64,000 nucleotides of DNA from Paenibacillus sp. ACRRX. Lineage in GTDB: Bacteria > Bacillota > Bacilli > Paenibacillales > Paenibacillaceae. A program made the position numbers and the translations under genes. The notes beneath the pieces were generated by a model. The model was not told the origin of the DNA. It saw nothing but the letters and a program-made list of their open reading frames with translations, and did no database searches. The stretch is taken from the NCBI RefSeq assembly GCF_022346885.1, contig NZ_JAKRNK010000001.1:744001-808000 (forward strand), in the 5' to 3' direction. Positions 1 through 8,773 of the stretch are shown in pieces; within the stretch, counting starts at the first letter, position 1, and the number at the start of each line of letters is the position of its first letter.

Positions 1-26
1 AATCAAACTGGACGTAACATGCGCCT

Positions 27-55
27 CACCTCTGTACGATTCCGTTCATACACTA
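27..55 (+). promoter_or_regulatory. candidate sigma-K promoter of spoVIF
   Basis: A CACC at 27-30 fits the -35 (mACm) and CATACACTA at 47-55 fits the -10 (CATANNNTA) of the late mother-cell sigma factor, with a 16-base spacer. It lies 31 bases before the spoVIF start. The B. subtilis spoVIF gene is known to be transcribed by sigma-K, so motif and gene agree. No start site has been mapped here. Confidence 0.6.
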
Positions 56-86
56 TACGGAAGTACAGACCCTAGGGAGGAACGAC

Positions 87-365
87 ATGACGAACAACAA
101 AATTCCGAAAGATGCGTTGAATGCCATTAACAAAAAGGCGGGCAAGAACATCACGGAGAGCCAGATTAAAAAGGTGGCTAGCACGGTTAAGCCGTCAACA
201 GTAGAGAGCGAAGCCCAGCTCCGCCAATTGATCAAGCAGGTAGCCAAAATGGCCAATCTGCCTGTGTCAGAATCAACCGTTAACGATATTGTAGCTATGG
301 TGAGGAAGAGCGGTATGAATGCAAATAGCATGGAAGCTCTAATGAAACTGATGATGAAGAAGTAG
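87..365 (+). CDS. spoVIF: stage VI sporulation protein F (SpoVIF)
   Basis: The product is a 92-residue, soluble, lysine-rich protein of the SpoVIF (YjcC) family, which in B. subtilis is needed for spore coat assembly and spore resistance and acts in the mother cell. The family pattern is visible: a short N-terminal helix (KKAGKNIT), a central stretch with the conserved RQLIKQVAKMANLPVS-type helix at about residues 46-62, and a C-terminal helix ending MMKK. Length is close to the usual 85-90 residues. The start ATG follows a GGGAGGA ribosome site by six bases. It stands alone, with a sigma-K-like promoter before it and a strong terminator after it, so late sporulation expression is inferred. 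Confidence 0.85.
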   Translation: MTNNKIPKDALNAINKKAGKNITESQIKKVASTVKPSTVESEAQLRQLIKQVAKMANLPVSESTVNDIVAMVRKSGMNANSMEALMKLMMKK

Positions 366-391
366 CCAGCTGCTGTTTCTAAGAAATGACT

Positions 392-437
392 AAGACGACA
401 AGACATGCATAAAATGCGTGTCTTGTCGTCTTTTGTT
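392..437 (+). terminator. terminator after spoVIF
   Basis: A 19-base arm at 392-410 (AAGACGACAAGACATGCAT) pairs with 414-432 around a three-base loop, with one G-T wobble, and TTTTG follows. It separates the sporulation gene from the yphE-yphF group. Confidence 0.85.
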
Positions 438-491
438 TCATGCACCTGAATGGTATAATGGGATGATATTGGAAGAATGGGAGACATGCAC

Positions 492-671
492 ATGGACAGT
501 ATGACAAAGATGTGGGTATCTTTTATCGGACTCGGCTTAATGGCGTTATCCGCTATTATTGTCATGTTTGCACGTTACAAGACTAAAGGCTGGGTCAAAG
601 GCATTCTCACTTTTGTCGCATTTATCTTATTGCTGGCAGGTATGTTATACGGCTTTATTTCAATTGTCTAA
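492..671 (+). CDS. yphE: DUF2768 small membrane protein (YphE-like)
   Basis: A 59-residue protein with two predicted membrane helices (about residues 8-25 and 34-57) separated by a short basic loop (RYKTKGWVKG). It resembles B. subtilis YphE (DUF2768), which also lies just before yphF and spoIVA. Function is unknown. The frame is open from an ATG at 477, but GGGAG at 479-483 sits eight bases before the ATG at 492, and the product from there starts like YphE (KMWVSF at residues 6-11). A TATAAT with extended TGG at 451-459 could be its promoter. Confidence 0.75.
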   Translation: MDSMTKMWVSFIGLGLMALSAIIVMFARYKTKGWVKGILTFVAFILLLAGMLYGFISIV

Positions 672-682
672 GGAGTGACAGG

Positions 683-982
683 ATGGCAACGCTGCAACTA
701 AAGGGACGTACATTGGAAGCAAGTATGCCGGCTCGGACAGGCATAACATTGCTGCAGGCAGCCATGGAACTAAAGCTTGATTGGAGTTTTAACTGTTCTC
801 GCGGAACCTGTGCACGATGCAGATGCTTGGTGGAAGAGGGGGCCGAGCTGCTGAATGATGTCACGGATGCTGAATGGGACCGTATGGATGAAGCTGAGTT
901 TGAACAGGGATATCGTTTAGGCTGTCAAGCTGTGGTTGAAGTAGAAGGTAACATCCGAGCGTATAATAAGTCCTATTTTTAG
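683..982 (+). CDS. 2Fe-2S ferredoxin
   Basis: A 99-residue plant/adrenodoxin-type ferredoxin. Four cluster ligands are visible: Cys in a CSRGTCARC block (C-x4-C-x2-C, about residues 38-46) and the distal Cys in LGCQA (about residue 81). It would carry electrons to an unknown cytosolic partner. It follows yphE by 11 bases with AAGGAG in front, so it is probably cotranscribed with it. A second, divergent ferredoxin gene lies 0.7 kb downstream. B. subtilis has no such genes between yphE and yphF. No reductase or monooxygenase partner is encoded nearby. Confidence 0.88.
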   Translation: MATLQLKGRTLEASMPARTGITLLQAAMELKLDWSFNCSRGTCARCRCLVEEGAELLNDVTDAEWDRMDEAEFEQGYRLGCQAVVEVEGNIRAYNKSYF

Positions 983-1048
983 AAGCAATTTAATGACAAC
1001 TTAGAGCATTCATATACTTAATATTGGACGTGTTAGGAGTCTTGCATA

Positions 1049-1675
1049 ATGAATGAGATTAAGCTGCCGCCTTCGATCGCAGGTGCTTTATTATGGTTGA
1101 AGGCACAAGAAGTAAACGACATAAGATGGCTGCTCGGCGGAAGCTGCAGCTTGCTTCTGCAGGGCGTAGAATTGGAACAGCCACCGCGTGACATTGACAT
1201 ATATGCGGATTCACAGCAAGCGGAACAACTTCACAAGATATGGCAAGGGGCTTCAATCGATACGCCTGAATGGGACGAATCACCTATTTATCGATCTTTA
1301 CTTAGTCATTATTCGTGCGACCATAACGCGGTTGAACTTGTGGGGGAGTTCAGCGTACGTACAGATTGGTGTACGTATCAGACCGTAATTAACGAAGGGT
1401 TATGGAACCATCGTATTCGGGAGCATACAGACAAGCTCATGCTGGATTTAACACCTTTATCGCATGAGCTTGTATTTAATATGCTGCGCGGTAGACTTGA
1501 TCGTGTGGAGAAAATTGCCGAAACCATAAACCGTGATCCGGAGCGGCATGTGGATGCGATGAATGCGGTGTTGGGGCAGTGTAAGCCTAGACAGGCGATT
1601 GGCAGCAAGTTAACGGTGCATGTACCCACGCTGATGGAATTCGTGAGCAATTGCAGAGCGTTGTATCATAAATAA
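1049..1675 (+). CDS. nucleotidyltransferase-fold protein
   Basis: A 208-residue protein of the minimal nucleotidyltransferase superfamily. The core motif is visible near residues 27-53: LLGGSCSLLLQG followed by PPRDIDIYAD, that is GGS then D-x-D metal ligands. The rest resembles small NTases such as lincosamide-type or AbiEii-type enzymes, but it is shorter than AbiEii and no AbiEi partner is present, so neither resistance nor toxin function can be assigned. TAGGAG stands before the ATG. It sits between the two ferredoxin genes, with 66 bases before it and 33 bases after it, so cotranscription is plausible. Confidence 0.65.
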   Translation: MNEIKLPPSIAGALLWLKAQEVNDIRWLLGGSCSLLLQGVELEQPPRDIDIYADSQQAEQLHKIWQGASIDTPEWDESPIYRSLLSHYSCDHNAVELVGEFSVRTDWCTYQTVINEGLWNHRIREHTDKLMLDLTPLSHELVFNMLRGRLDRVEKIAETINRDPERHVDAMNAVLGQCKPRQAIGSKLTVHVPTLMEFVSNCRALYHK

Positions 1676-1708
1676 TGTTTGCACCATGAATGCGGAAATG
1701 GGGGTATT

Positions 1709-2056
1709 ATGCGACGAGTTACGTTTATGCCTGATAATAGAACGATAGAAGCCAAATCGGGTGTGACACTGCTGGATATGGCAAGATCGACCCGTGTTAG
1801 CATACGAACTCGGTGCGAGGGCAAAGCGGGTTGCCTCATGTGTAAGGTGCAAGTTGCAGGTGAAGGTATTTCGCCCCCTACCGCAGCGGAGCGGCAAAAG
1901 CTTGGTATTGATTCGTCAACGGGATTAAGGCTAGCATGTCAAGCGAAGATTACTGCTTCAGGTGTGTGTGACCTCGTTGTAACAGTTCCAGAGGATCCAT
2001 TAAAGGCGGCAGTTCGGCGACAATTGCAGCAGCAGGAGGATGACGAATTGTGGTGA
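1709..2056 (+). CDS. 2Fe-2S ferredoxin, second copy
   Basis: A 115-residue 2Fe-2S ferredoxin with ligands in RCEGKAGCLMC (C-x5-C-x2-C, about residues 35-44) and a distal Cys in LACQA (about residue 78). The one-residue-longer loop distinguishes it from the upstream copy, so this is an old divergence and not a recent duplication. The C-terminal tail is rich in Gln, Glu and Asp. The frame is open from a TTG at 1679, but GGGGG five bases before the ATG at 1709 favours the shorter form. Its stop overlaps the yphF start, so the two are translationally coupled. Confidence 0.83.
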   Translation: MRRVTFMPDNRTIEAKSGVTLLDMARSTRVSIRTRCEGKAGCLMCKVQVAGEGISPPTAAERQKLGIDSSTGLRLACQAKITASGVCDLVVTVPEDPLKAAVRRQLQQQEDDELW

Positions 2057-2790
2057 AAGTATGTTTGAATCACCATCGTGTGAAGGTGATACTTCTGACC
2101 GTATTGTTCAGTATAGTGCTGCAAGGATGCTTGTATCCGAAAGACATGCGCAAAGCAAACCTAGCTCCCGCCAAAGAAGGAGTTATGCTTGTACAGCATG
2201 CGGTAGATGAGTACCAGAAGCAGAAAGCCCTGCTGCCACTTCTGAACGCGGACGCAGGAACGCCGCGTTATGAGAAGTTCAAAGTGGATTTTGAAGCTTT
2301 ACGAGTTAGTCAGCTGTTAAGCACTGTGCCTGCCAATGCTTTTGAGAATGGAGGAACAGGTGTTTATCTCATTCTTGATGAGGAGACGACTCCACTTATT
2401 CGCATCATGGATCTTAATACTGCACAGCGAGTGAACGATTTGCAGCGGTTGAGTGACAAGTACCAAAGCAGAGCAGGCCAAATACCAAAAGACGAAACGC
2501 TGTACCCTGGATTTTACAGTATTAATTTAACGGATATTGGGGCGCGACACGTTGATGTAAGTAGTCCTTACAGTGGGGATCCTTTAGTTTTTATGATTGA
2601 TGAATCAGGTAAAGTGTATGCTGATTATGCAGCTGACCTGATGCAGGCAGCAGAGCGCGCGGGAGAACAAGCTCAACTGACTGATAAGCAGGACATTCGA
2701 ACGATCCTAACGGAGCAAGGATTGTATGTTCCAGTAAAGTCAACGAAGTATGTGTGGCGCAACAACAGCCCCGTACCAGTTCTGGAATAA
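2050..2790 (+). CDS. yphF: YphF-like lipoprotein
   Basis: A 246-residue predicted lipoprotein: basic N-terminus, hydrophobic core and lipobox VLQGC with Cys at residue 27, so it should be anchored outside the membrane. It matches B. subtilis YphF in length and in position just before spoIVA. Its role is not established. It starts at a GTG ten bases after AGGAGG, overlapping the ferredoxin stop by seven bases; a second GTG at 2053 is also possible. A terminator ends this transcription unit. Confidence 0.75.
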   Translation: MVKVCLNHHRVKVILLTVLFSIVLQGCLYPKDMRKANLAPAKEGVMLVQHAVDEYQKQKALLPLLNADAGTPRYEKFKVDFEALRVSQLLSTVPANAFENGGTGVYLILDEETTPLIRIMDLNTAQRVNDLQRLSDKYQSRAGQIPKDETLYPGFYSINLTDIGARHVDVSSPYSGDPLVFMIDESGKVYADYAADLMQAAERAGEQAQLTDKQDIRTILTEQGLYVPVKSTKYVWRNNSPVPVLE

Positions 2791-2838
2791 TAGTGTAACA
2801 TGGTGTAGCCTTTTTCATTGCATTATAATGAGGTTAGG

Positions 2839-2869
2839 GACGTTCAGCTGAAGCTGGACGTCTTTTTTT
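2839..2869 (+). terminator. terminator after yphF
   Basis: Ten-base arms at 2839-2848 and 2853-2862 (GACGTTCAGC / GCTGGACGTC, one wobble), loop TGAA, then seven T. Confidence 0.85.
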
Positions 2870-2994
2870 GTACCTGTAGTGATTTTAAGCGTGTTATGTA
2901 CAAGCAAAGATTAATAGGTCAGGAACAGAGCATGTTCAACAAATATTCAAAAATGAGAATCCGATTAAAATTTAAAAATGATGAATTTTGCTAT

Positions 2995-3021
2995 TAAAAA
3001 ATGGCCTGCTGATGTCGATAA
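2995..3021 (+). promoter_or_regulatory. sigma-D-type (motility) promoter
   Basis: TAAA at 2995-2998, a 15-base spacer and GTCGATAA at 3014-3021 match the B. subtilis sigma-D consensus TAAA-N15-GCCGATAA at all but one base. It lies 68 bases before a chemoreceptor gene, the class of gene sigma-D usually drives. Confidence 0.7.
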
Positions 3022-3088
3022 AGAAGAGCGTAATATAACGTCATATACACAAATAAAAATAAAGTTTGGATAGGAGAGAATATTCTGC

Positions 3089-4840
3089 ATGAAAAACATG
3101 AGTGTCATGGTAAGGCTCATTTTAATGGTTGCAATTTTGGTAGTACTTATGACCAGTATACATACAATCATGAGTTATCAAGATAGCAAAAGTCAGTTTA
3201 CAAGCAAGATTGAGTCCGTACATCAATCGCTGCTCCAGCAAATATTGATCGAGGATGACAGTATCGTTAAAATAGAAGATCATCTTAATCAGGCGGATGC
3301 CAAGCAATACATCAAAGGAGATGAGATGGCTTGGATTCATGAAAACTTAAACAGCATGCTGCGTGAGGACTTTATTAATAATGCCTATCTGCTCTCACCA
3401 AAAGGTGAACAAAAGGATGAGGTTGTACAGGTTAAAGTATTAAATGCCAATCAAACATTTGAAGCATCAGGCCACACGCCTGGGACAATGTATGAATTGC
3501 CGCCCGCATTGACAAGTGCCTATGAAAAAGTGTTGTTAGCAGGGAATGCATTAAGCACTAGTGATAGGTATACAGAAGGAGACGATACTTGGATAACTAT
3601 ATTAGCTCCCATTAAGGAAAAGGACAAAGTGAAAGCCATATTTGCTGTTGATTTTAATAGTGAATATATTGATAAGGAGCTTAATTATATTTTTTGGAAA
3701 AATATCGCTATCGGTGGGGTTATCGGTATCGTATTTGTGGCTATTATGTTATTTGCGGTCCGCAGGGTCATTTTACCTCTTAAAGCATTGGTCAAGGTGA
3801 CTCAAGCTGCTGCTGGTGGCGACCTGACAGTATCGTTGGATGTGACCCAAAGGGATGAGGTCGGGTTATTGGCGGTAAGCGTGAACACGATGGTAAAGGA
3901 CATCCAGCGATTAGTGTCAAATGTGAAGGTAACAACGGATGAAGTGACGGACTCTTCTGCACAATTAGTCGATGTAGCGGATGAATCGTCACGTTCTGCG
4001 CAACGAATTGCAGAGGCAATGGCACAAGTGTCCCTTGGGGCAACTTCCCAGTTGAAGGGAGCGGAAGAGAGTACAATTGCAATGAATGAAATTGCGATTG
4101 GCATCCAGCGAATCGCAGAATCCACTTATCACATTTCAACGTTAAGTGAAAGTGCGTCGTCAGCGGCTCAAGCAGGGGATGAGTATACGCAGGAAACGAT
4201 GCGCCAGATGGATCAGATCTACTTATCGGTGTCGGAGTCGACTACTTTAAGCCGAGAACTGACCAAGCATACCACTGATATGGAACAAGTTGTTGCTTTG
4301 ATTGCTAATATTGCAGAACAGACAAACTTGCTTGCGTTGAATGCTTCTATTGAAGCGGCTAGAGCAGGGGAGCATGGACGTGGATTTGGGGTTGTAGCGT
4401 CAGAGGTTCGTAAGTTGGCTGAGCAAACGAGAGTGTCTACAGAACAAATATCAAATACGCTGCAAACCTTCGTCCAGGGCATGAAGGCTTTGGCTGGTTC
4501 GATGGAAGTAAGTGCTGAGTCAGTGGAGAAAGGCAGCGAAGTGGTTAAAATAGCTAGTGAAAGCTTCCAGCAGCTCTTGAAGCATGTGAATGAGGTGAAT
4601 GAGCAGGTACAAGAGGTGTCCGCTGTGTCCCAGCAAATATCAGCGGGGAGTGAGGAGGTGGCTGCTTCCGTTGATAACTTGTCACAGATTGCAGAGACAA
4701 GCGCACGTAATGCTGATGAAGTCCAAACTGATTCGATGCAGCAAATGGCCATCGTGCAGCAGCTAACAGATTCTGCGGATAAACTGCGGCAAGACATGAC
4801 ACAACTTCAGGGGGAGCTTCAAAAATTTAAGTTATCATAA
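3089..4840 (+). CDS. methyl-accepting chemotaxis protein
   Basis: A 583-residue transmembrane chemoreceptor. Order: membrane helix at about residues 7-27, an extracytoplasmic sensor region to about 203, a second helix at about 205-226, a HAMP linker to about 280, and the coiled-coil signalling domain with the conserved hairpin tip ([18 protein letters not shown], near residue 408). The sensor region is dCache-like in size, but its ligand cannot be read from the sequence. It would signal to CheA/CheW; cheR lies 14 kb downstream. TAGGAG precedes the ATG and a sigma-D promoter lies upstream. It is inserted between yphF and spoIVA relative to B. subtilis. Confidence 0.92.
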   Translation: MKNMSVMVRLILMVAILVVLMTSIHTIMSYQDSKSQFTSKIESVHQSLLQQILIEDDSIVKIEDHLNQADAKQYIKGDEMAWIHENLNSMLREDFINNAYLLSPKGEQKDEVVQVKVLNANQTFEASGHTPGTMYELPPALTSAYEKVLLAGNALSTSDRYTEGDDTWITILAPIKEKDKVKAIFAVDFNSEYIDKELNYIFWKNIAIGGVIGIVFVAIMLFAVRRVILPLKALVKVTQAAAGGDLTVSLDVTQRDEVGLLAVSVNTMVKDIQRLVSNVKVTTDEVTDSSAQLVDVADESSRSAQRIAEAMAQVSLGATSQLKGAEESTIAMNEIAIGIQRIAESTYHISTLSESASSAAQAGDEYTQETMRQMDQIYLSVSESTTLSRELTKHTTDMEQVVALIANIAEQTNLLALNASIEAARAGEHGRGFGVVASEVRKLAEQTRVSTEQISNTLQTFVQGMKALAGSMEVSAESVEKGSEVVKIASESFQQLLKHVNEVNEQVQEVSAVSQQISAGSEEVAASVDNLSQIAETSARNADEVQTDSMQQMAIVQQLTDSADKLRQDMTQLQGELQKFKLS

Positions 4841-4863
4841 TCTATATCCCAATTAAATAATAG

Positions 4864-4899
4864 AAAAAACAGCATGGGTGCGCTCATGCTGTTTTTTCT
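4864..4899 (+). terminator. terminator after the chemoreceptor
   Basis: Thirteen-base arms (AAAAAACAGCATG / CATGCTGTTTTTT) with an eight-base loop. The A and T tracts would let it work in both directions. Confidence 0.85.
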
Positions 4900-5281
4900 A
4901 TTACTGGTTTATTAAAGAATACGTGGGCATTTATACGATGTTCAGATTTAAGATGTATAAATACAGTCGTAAGCACATATATCTGTGCAGGAAGGCAATG
5001 AATACGTGCCATTTAAGAAACGAGATTGGAAATTGCGTTGGCGGATCTGTAAAAAAAGTTTGTCCAGTCGTCATATTTGGTCCGCTTTCTCAATATGATG
5101 ATATTAGTCCAAAGCATGTACGAGTTGCGTCGCAATGCATATGTACGACGTTCTAACTCGGCGGCGACACTGGCGACAACGGCAACAGCTCTAATCTAGC
5201 AACGGTGCCAATCGTTTCTGAGGGACGTGAGGCGGATGTTGTCTTCATGTCCGTCGGGAATTATTTGAGGAGGGGATATCA
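4900..5281. other. spoIVA upstream region without a gene
   Basis: About 380 bases between the chemoreceptor terminator and spoIVA. An open frame covers 4878-5156, but it begins inside the terminator, has no ribosome site and its product resembles nothing, so it is not called. The region holds a possible sigma-E promoter at 5070-5099, giving an untranslated leader of about 175 bases. Confidence 0.5.
5070..5099 (+). promoter_or_regulatory. possible sigma-E promoter of spoIVA
   Basis: GTCATATT at 5070-5077 is a good sigma-E -35. After 14 bases, AATATGAT at 5092-5099 is a partial match (5 of 8) to CATACAAT. B. subtilis spoIVA is known to be sigma-E dependent, which supports the reading. Confidence 0.45.
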
Positions 5282-6760
5282 TTGGAGAAAGTGGACATTT
5301 TTAAGGACATTGCCGAGCGTACCGGCGGGGATATTTACCTCGGGGTCGTTGGTGCGGTCCGCACGGGGAAGTCGACATTTATTAAACGCTTTATGGAAAC
5401 GGTGGTTCTGCCTCACATTACGAACGAGTCTGACAGAATCCGCGCCGTGGATGAGCTTCCGCAAAGCGCAGCCGGCAAGACGATAATGACGACAGAACCG
5501 AAGTTCGTTCCGAACAACGCTGTTCAAATCCAAGTAGCAGAAGGTCTTGAGGTGAATGTAAGACTCGTAGACTGTGTCGGCTACGCGGTAGAAGGCGCAA
5601 AAGGATACGAAGATGACAACGGTCCGCGTATGATTAATACACCATGGTTTGAAGATCCGATTCCATTTCAGGAAGCAGCAGAAATCGGTACACGCAAAGT
5701 TATTCAAGAGCATTCAACACTAGGTGTTGTTGTGACGACAGACGGTACAATTGCTGAAATACCGCGCAGCTCTTACGTTGAATCAGAAGAGCGTGTCATT
5801 AACGAGCTAAAAGAAGTAGGTAAGCCATTTGTACTTGTCATCAACTCGACGCGCCCTAAAAGTGAAGAAGTGCAGGCGCTCCGCAGTGAGCTTCAAGAAA
5901 AATATGATATACCGGTAATGGCGGTCAGTGCTGCTACGATGGGTGAAGAAGACGTGATGGGGGTTCTGAGAGAGGTATTGTACGAATTCCCGGTTCACGA
6001 GGTCAACGTAAATTTGCCAAGCTGGGTTATGGTGTTGAACGATCAACATTGGCTCCGATCCAGTTACGAAAACTCTGTTCGCGATACAGTTAAGGATATT
6101 CGTCGCTTGCGAGATGTGGATCGTGTCGTACAGCAGTTTTTAGAATATGAGTTTATCGCGCGAGCGGGTCTCAGCGGTATGAATATGGGGCAAGGTGTTG
6201 CAGAGATTGATTTGTATGCACCAGATGAACTCTATGATCAGATATTGATGGAAGTTGTTGGTGTTGAGATTCGCGGCAAAGACCATTTACTGCAATTGAT
6301 GCAGGAATTCTCACACGCCAAGCGTGAATATGATCGCTTTGCCGGAGCGCTTGAGATGGTGAAGACGACAGGTTACGGTATCGCTGCGCCAACCTTAACT
6401 GAGATGGCGTTGGATGAGCCGGAATTGATTCGACAAGGTTCTCGATTCGGACTGCGCTTGAAGGCAACAGCACCTTCTATTCATATGATACGGGTGGATG
6501 TGGAATCGGAATTTGCACCTATCATCGGTACAGAGAAACAGAGCGAAGAACTGATGAGATACTTAATGCAGGACTTTGAGAATGATCCTACGAAGATTTG
6601 GGAATCCGATATATTCGGGCGCTCCTTGCATTCGATCGTCCGCGAAGGTATTCAGGGCAAGATTGCGATGATGCCGGACAATGCTCGCTATAAGCTGCAG
6701 GAAACGCTAGGCCGCATTATTAATGAAGGCTCAGGCGGGTTGATTGCTATTATCTTGTAG
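5282..6760 (+). CDS. spoIVA: stage IV sporulation protein A, coat ATPase
   Basis: A 492-residue protein, the same length as B. subtilis SpoIVA and alike throughout. SpoIVA is a mother-cell ATPase that polymerises on the forespore surface to form the coat basement layer and is needed for cortex formation. The N-terminal P-loop GAVRTGKST (residues 24-32) is visible, followed by a switch-like VDCVGY, and the C-terminus ends in the conserved GLIAIIL used for membrane targeting. It starts at a TTG (product begins MEKVDIFKDI) six bases after GAGGAGGGG. It is monocistronic with its own terminator. Confidence 0.97.
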   Translation: MEKVDIFKDIAERTGGDIYLGVVGAVRTGKSTFIKRFMETVVLPHITNESDRIRAVDELPQSAAGKTIMTTEPKFVPNNAVQIQVAEGLEVNVRLVDCVGYAVEGAKGYEDDNGPRMINTPWFEDPIPFQEAAEIGTRKVIQEHSTLGVVVTTDGTIAEIPRSSYVESEERVINELKEVGKPFVLVINSTRPKSEEVQALRSELQEKYDIPVMAVSAATMGEEDVMGVLREVLYEFPVHEVNVNLPSWVMVLNDQHWLRSSYENSVRDTVKDIRRLRDVDRVVQQFLEYEFIARAGLSGMNMGQGVAEIDLYAPDELYDQILMEVVGVEIRGKDHLLQLMQEFSHAKREYDRFAGALEMVKTTGYGIAAPTLTEMALDEPELIRQGSRFGLRLKATAPSIHMIRVDVESEFAPIIGTEKQSEELMRYLMQDFENDPTKIWESDIFGRSLHSIVREGIQGKIAMMPDNARYKLQETLGRIINEGSGGLIAIIL

Positions 6761-6780
6761 GCACTTGAGATTGTGTACAA

Positions 6781-6827
6781 AAGCTCGTTCGAGCAGGCCC
6801 TTTGGTCTGCAACGAATGAGCTTTTTT
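6781..6827 (+). terminator. terminator after spoIVA
   Basis: Imperfect hairpin with outer arms AGCTCGTTCG / CGAATGAGCT and an inner GCAG/CTGC stem, followed by six T. Confidence 0.75.
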
Positions 6828-6949
6828 GCTGATTTGACCTATCCAGCCTAAAATAAAAAACAGCTAATGTGCAAATGCTCATTTTAGGGTATGATGAATA
6901 ATGATGAGGCAGGGGTTAACCTTGAGAATGTAAAAAGAGAGGGATAGGC

Positions 6950-7234
6950 ATGAGTTTACACATCGAGCAAGCTGCTTTGAAGCAGATCGCAGAGAATGAA
7001 TTTACAGGCAACGTCATATTCAAGTTAGAAGGATTTCATTATCCATATGAGATCTCTTTCTTCAGCAAGAACGGTCGTGACTGGGATTATAGCTTGCATT
7101 TTACGTCACAATCAGGTGACGAGGACGAATATACGAAGTTGGACGAGCGTCTTGAACAGGACGATGAACTGTTTGATGCGCTGCTGGATGCTGCACTTCA
7201 ATCTCATGAAGATGCGGAACAACCCAAGTCATAG
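6950..7234 (+). CDS. hypothetical protein, acidic, 94 residues
   Basis: I do not recognise the family. The protein is soluble and strongly acidic in its second half (GDEDEYTKLDERLEQDDELFD region, about residues 56-75), with an aromatic middle (FHYPYEISFF, about residues 29-38). It has no signal peptide or membrane helix. The ATG at 6950 is preceded by GAGAGGG at a good distance, and codon use resembles the neighbours, so it is probably real. It stands alone between spoIVA and the sugar transporter. Confidence 0.6.
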   Translation: MSLHIEQAALKQIAENEFTGNVIFKLEGFHYPYEISFFSKNGRDWDYSLHFTSQSGDEDEYTKLDERLEQDDELFDALLDAALQSHEDAEQPKS

Positions 7235-7587
7235 TAGTGGATACTTCCCTATTCATGTACGTCAATAGTAATGGTGCATAGCCGCTAAGACCACTGAAAT
7301 AACATAAGAATAATGAAGAGGTTGAGCAGATCCGAACTGTGACCCGTAAGATGGATACTTTGAAAAAAGTGGCCTCTGACGGGTCTTTTTGTGTATTGCT
7401 AAAGAATAAAAAATGGTAATTGAAAGCGATTTATAACTGGAGACAAACAGCTTATTTTCAAAAAAATATAATTATTTTCAATAAACCGATTTACATACTC
7501 GGAATTAGCGTATATATTATTGCTTAATGATTCGTGAGGTAAATGATGGATGTCATAAGCAGACAGTACAGGTGACTAGAGGGGGAC
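7235..7587. other. intergenic region upstream of the sugar transporter
   Basis: The first part holds GACCCGT near 7341 and ACGGGTC near 7380 followed by TTTTT, which can pair as a long-loop terminator. The second part is AT-rich and carries a good sigma-A promoter at 7490-7518. No gene is seen. Confidence 0.5.
7490..7518 (+). promoter_or_regulatory. sigma-A promoter of the sugar ABC operon
   Basis: TTTACA at 7490-7495, a 17-base spacer and TATATT at 7513-7518. The predicted leader is about 65 bases. No catabolite-response palindrome was recognised nearby. Confidence 0.6.
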
Positions 7588-8724
7588 ATGAGGATGAAGG
7601 CACAACGGATTGAAAGTACGAAGCGTGGAAAAGGGATCATGATCACGATGCTGCTTGTTATGTCGATGCTGGCGAGCGCATGCGGCGTGAAGACAGCTGG
7701 CGAGCACAACGTTGCCAGCAGTTCAACTGAAGGCAGCAGTGGCGCAGCTGAAACGAAGCAGAACGATGCAATTGATCTGAAAGGCAAACGGATCGCACTC
7801 GTCATGGAGTTTAACACAGGAACCTTTTCTCAGCAGTATTTAGAAGGCGTCAAGGAAGAGGTAGCCCGTTTTGGTGGTGAACTAACTACTTTTGTAGCAG
7901 AGAACGATAAAGCGAAGATGGCATCGCAATTGGATATGGCAGTCAACCAGAAGTTTGATGGTATTTTAACGGATCACGGCAGCCCTGATTCACTCGCTTC
8001 AGGTGTTAACAAAGCACTCGCTCAAAAAACACCGGTTGTTGCTTTTGATGCTTTGTTGGACATCCCTGGGGTAACCGTGCTAGAGCAGGGAGATCAAAAG
8101 ATGGCGGAGATGACGCTGGAACAGCTAGCGCAGGATATTGGCGGAAAAGGTAATATCGTGAAAGTATGGGTGGCTGGTTATGCGCCAATGGAACGGCGTC
8201 AATTAGCATATGAGGCCTTTCTGAAGAAGTACCCTGATATTAAGGAAATAGCTGCATTTGGTTCTGTGACAAGCAATACCGCATTGGACACGCAAGCCAA
8301 AATGGAAGCAATTCTGAAGCAGTATCCGAGCAAAGGTGAGATCGCTGGGGTATGGGCGGCGTATGATGAGTTCGCTAAAGGGGCAGCACGTGCTATCCAG
8401 CAGGCGGGACGTACAGATATTAAGGTTTACGGTATTGATATGAGTGATGAAGATCTGCAAATGATTCAAGATAAGAACAATCCATGGGTTGGCTCGGCAG
8501 CCGTAGATCCGAGAGATATCGGTCGCATTCAAGTGCGTTATTTGTATCAGCAGCTGCATGGGGAGAAGCCAGATGAAAAGGTCGTTTTAGAGCCCGTATT
8601 TGTGAAACGTGAAGATTTACCAGCAGATAAACAGGTGTCCACCAACGAGCTTAGTCAATATGTAAAAGGCTGGAGCGGCAGTAAACAAGGCGAGCAGGAC
8701 TGGATGAGTGAATACAAGAAATAA
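7588..8724 (+). CDS. sugar ABC transporter substrate-binding lipoprotein
   Basis: A 378-residue lipoprotein of the ribose/galactose-binding (periplasmic binding protein type 1) family. Signal peptide to lipobox MLASAC (Cys about residue 32), then a Ser/Gly-rich linker, then the binding domain from about residue 63 (GKRIALVMEF) with the family pattern of two alternating lobes. It should capture a sugar or sugar-like ligand outside the membrane for the ATPase and permease encoded next. The exact ligand is not readable. ATG 7594 is an alternative start with better spacing from GGGGG at 7581-7585. Confidence 0.85.
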   Translation: MRMKAQRIESTKRGKGIMITMLLVMSMLASACGVKTAGEHNVASSSTEGSSGAAETKQNDAIDLKGKRIALVMEFNTGTFSQQYLEGVKEEVARFGGELTTFVAENDKAKMASQLDMAVNQKFDGILTDHGSPDSLASGVNKALAQKTPVVAFDALLDIPGVTVLEQGDQKMAEMTLEQLAQDIGGKGNIVKVWVAGYAPMERRQLAYEAFLKKYPDIKEIAAFGSVTSNTALDTQAKMEAILKQYPSKGEIAGVWAAYDEFAKGAARAIQQAGRTDIKVYGIDMSDEDLQMIQDKNNPWVGSAAVDPRDIGRIQVRYLYQQLHGEKPDEKVVLEPVFVKREDLPADKQVSTNELSQYVKGWSGSKQGEQDWMSEYKK

Positions 8725-8773
8725 GCAATTGAATTAATAGGGTGACCTATAAATGTAGCAAAGGCGTGAGTGA

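Noticed and set aside
53-565. 170-codon open frame on the minus strand over spoVIF and yphE
   Set aside because: It runs antisense to two well-supported genes and through a terminator, and its product resembles nothing.
1049-1675. AbiE-type toxin-antitoxin or antibiotic-resistance gene
   Set aside because: No antitoxin partner, and the similarity is limited to the general nucleotidyltransferase motif.
4219-4797. 192-codon open frame antisense to the chemoreceptor signalling domain
   Set aside because: It mirrors the codon pattern of the coiled coil; Ser/Cys-rich product without a ribosome site.
4878-5156. 92-codon frame between the chemoreceptor and spoIVA
   Set aside because: It begins inside a terminator, has no ribosome site and shows unusual composition.
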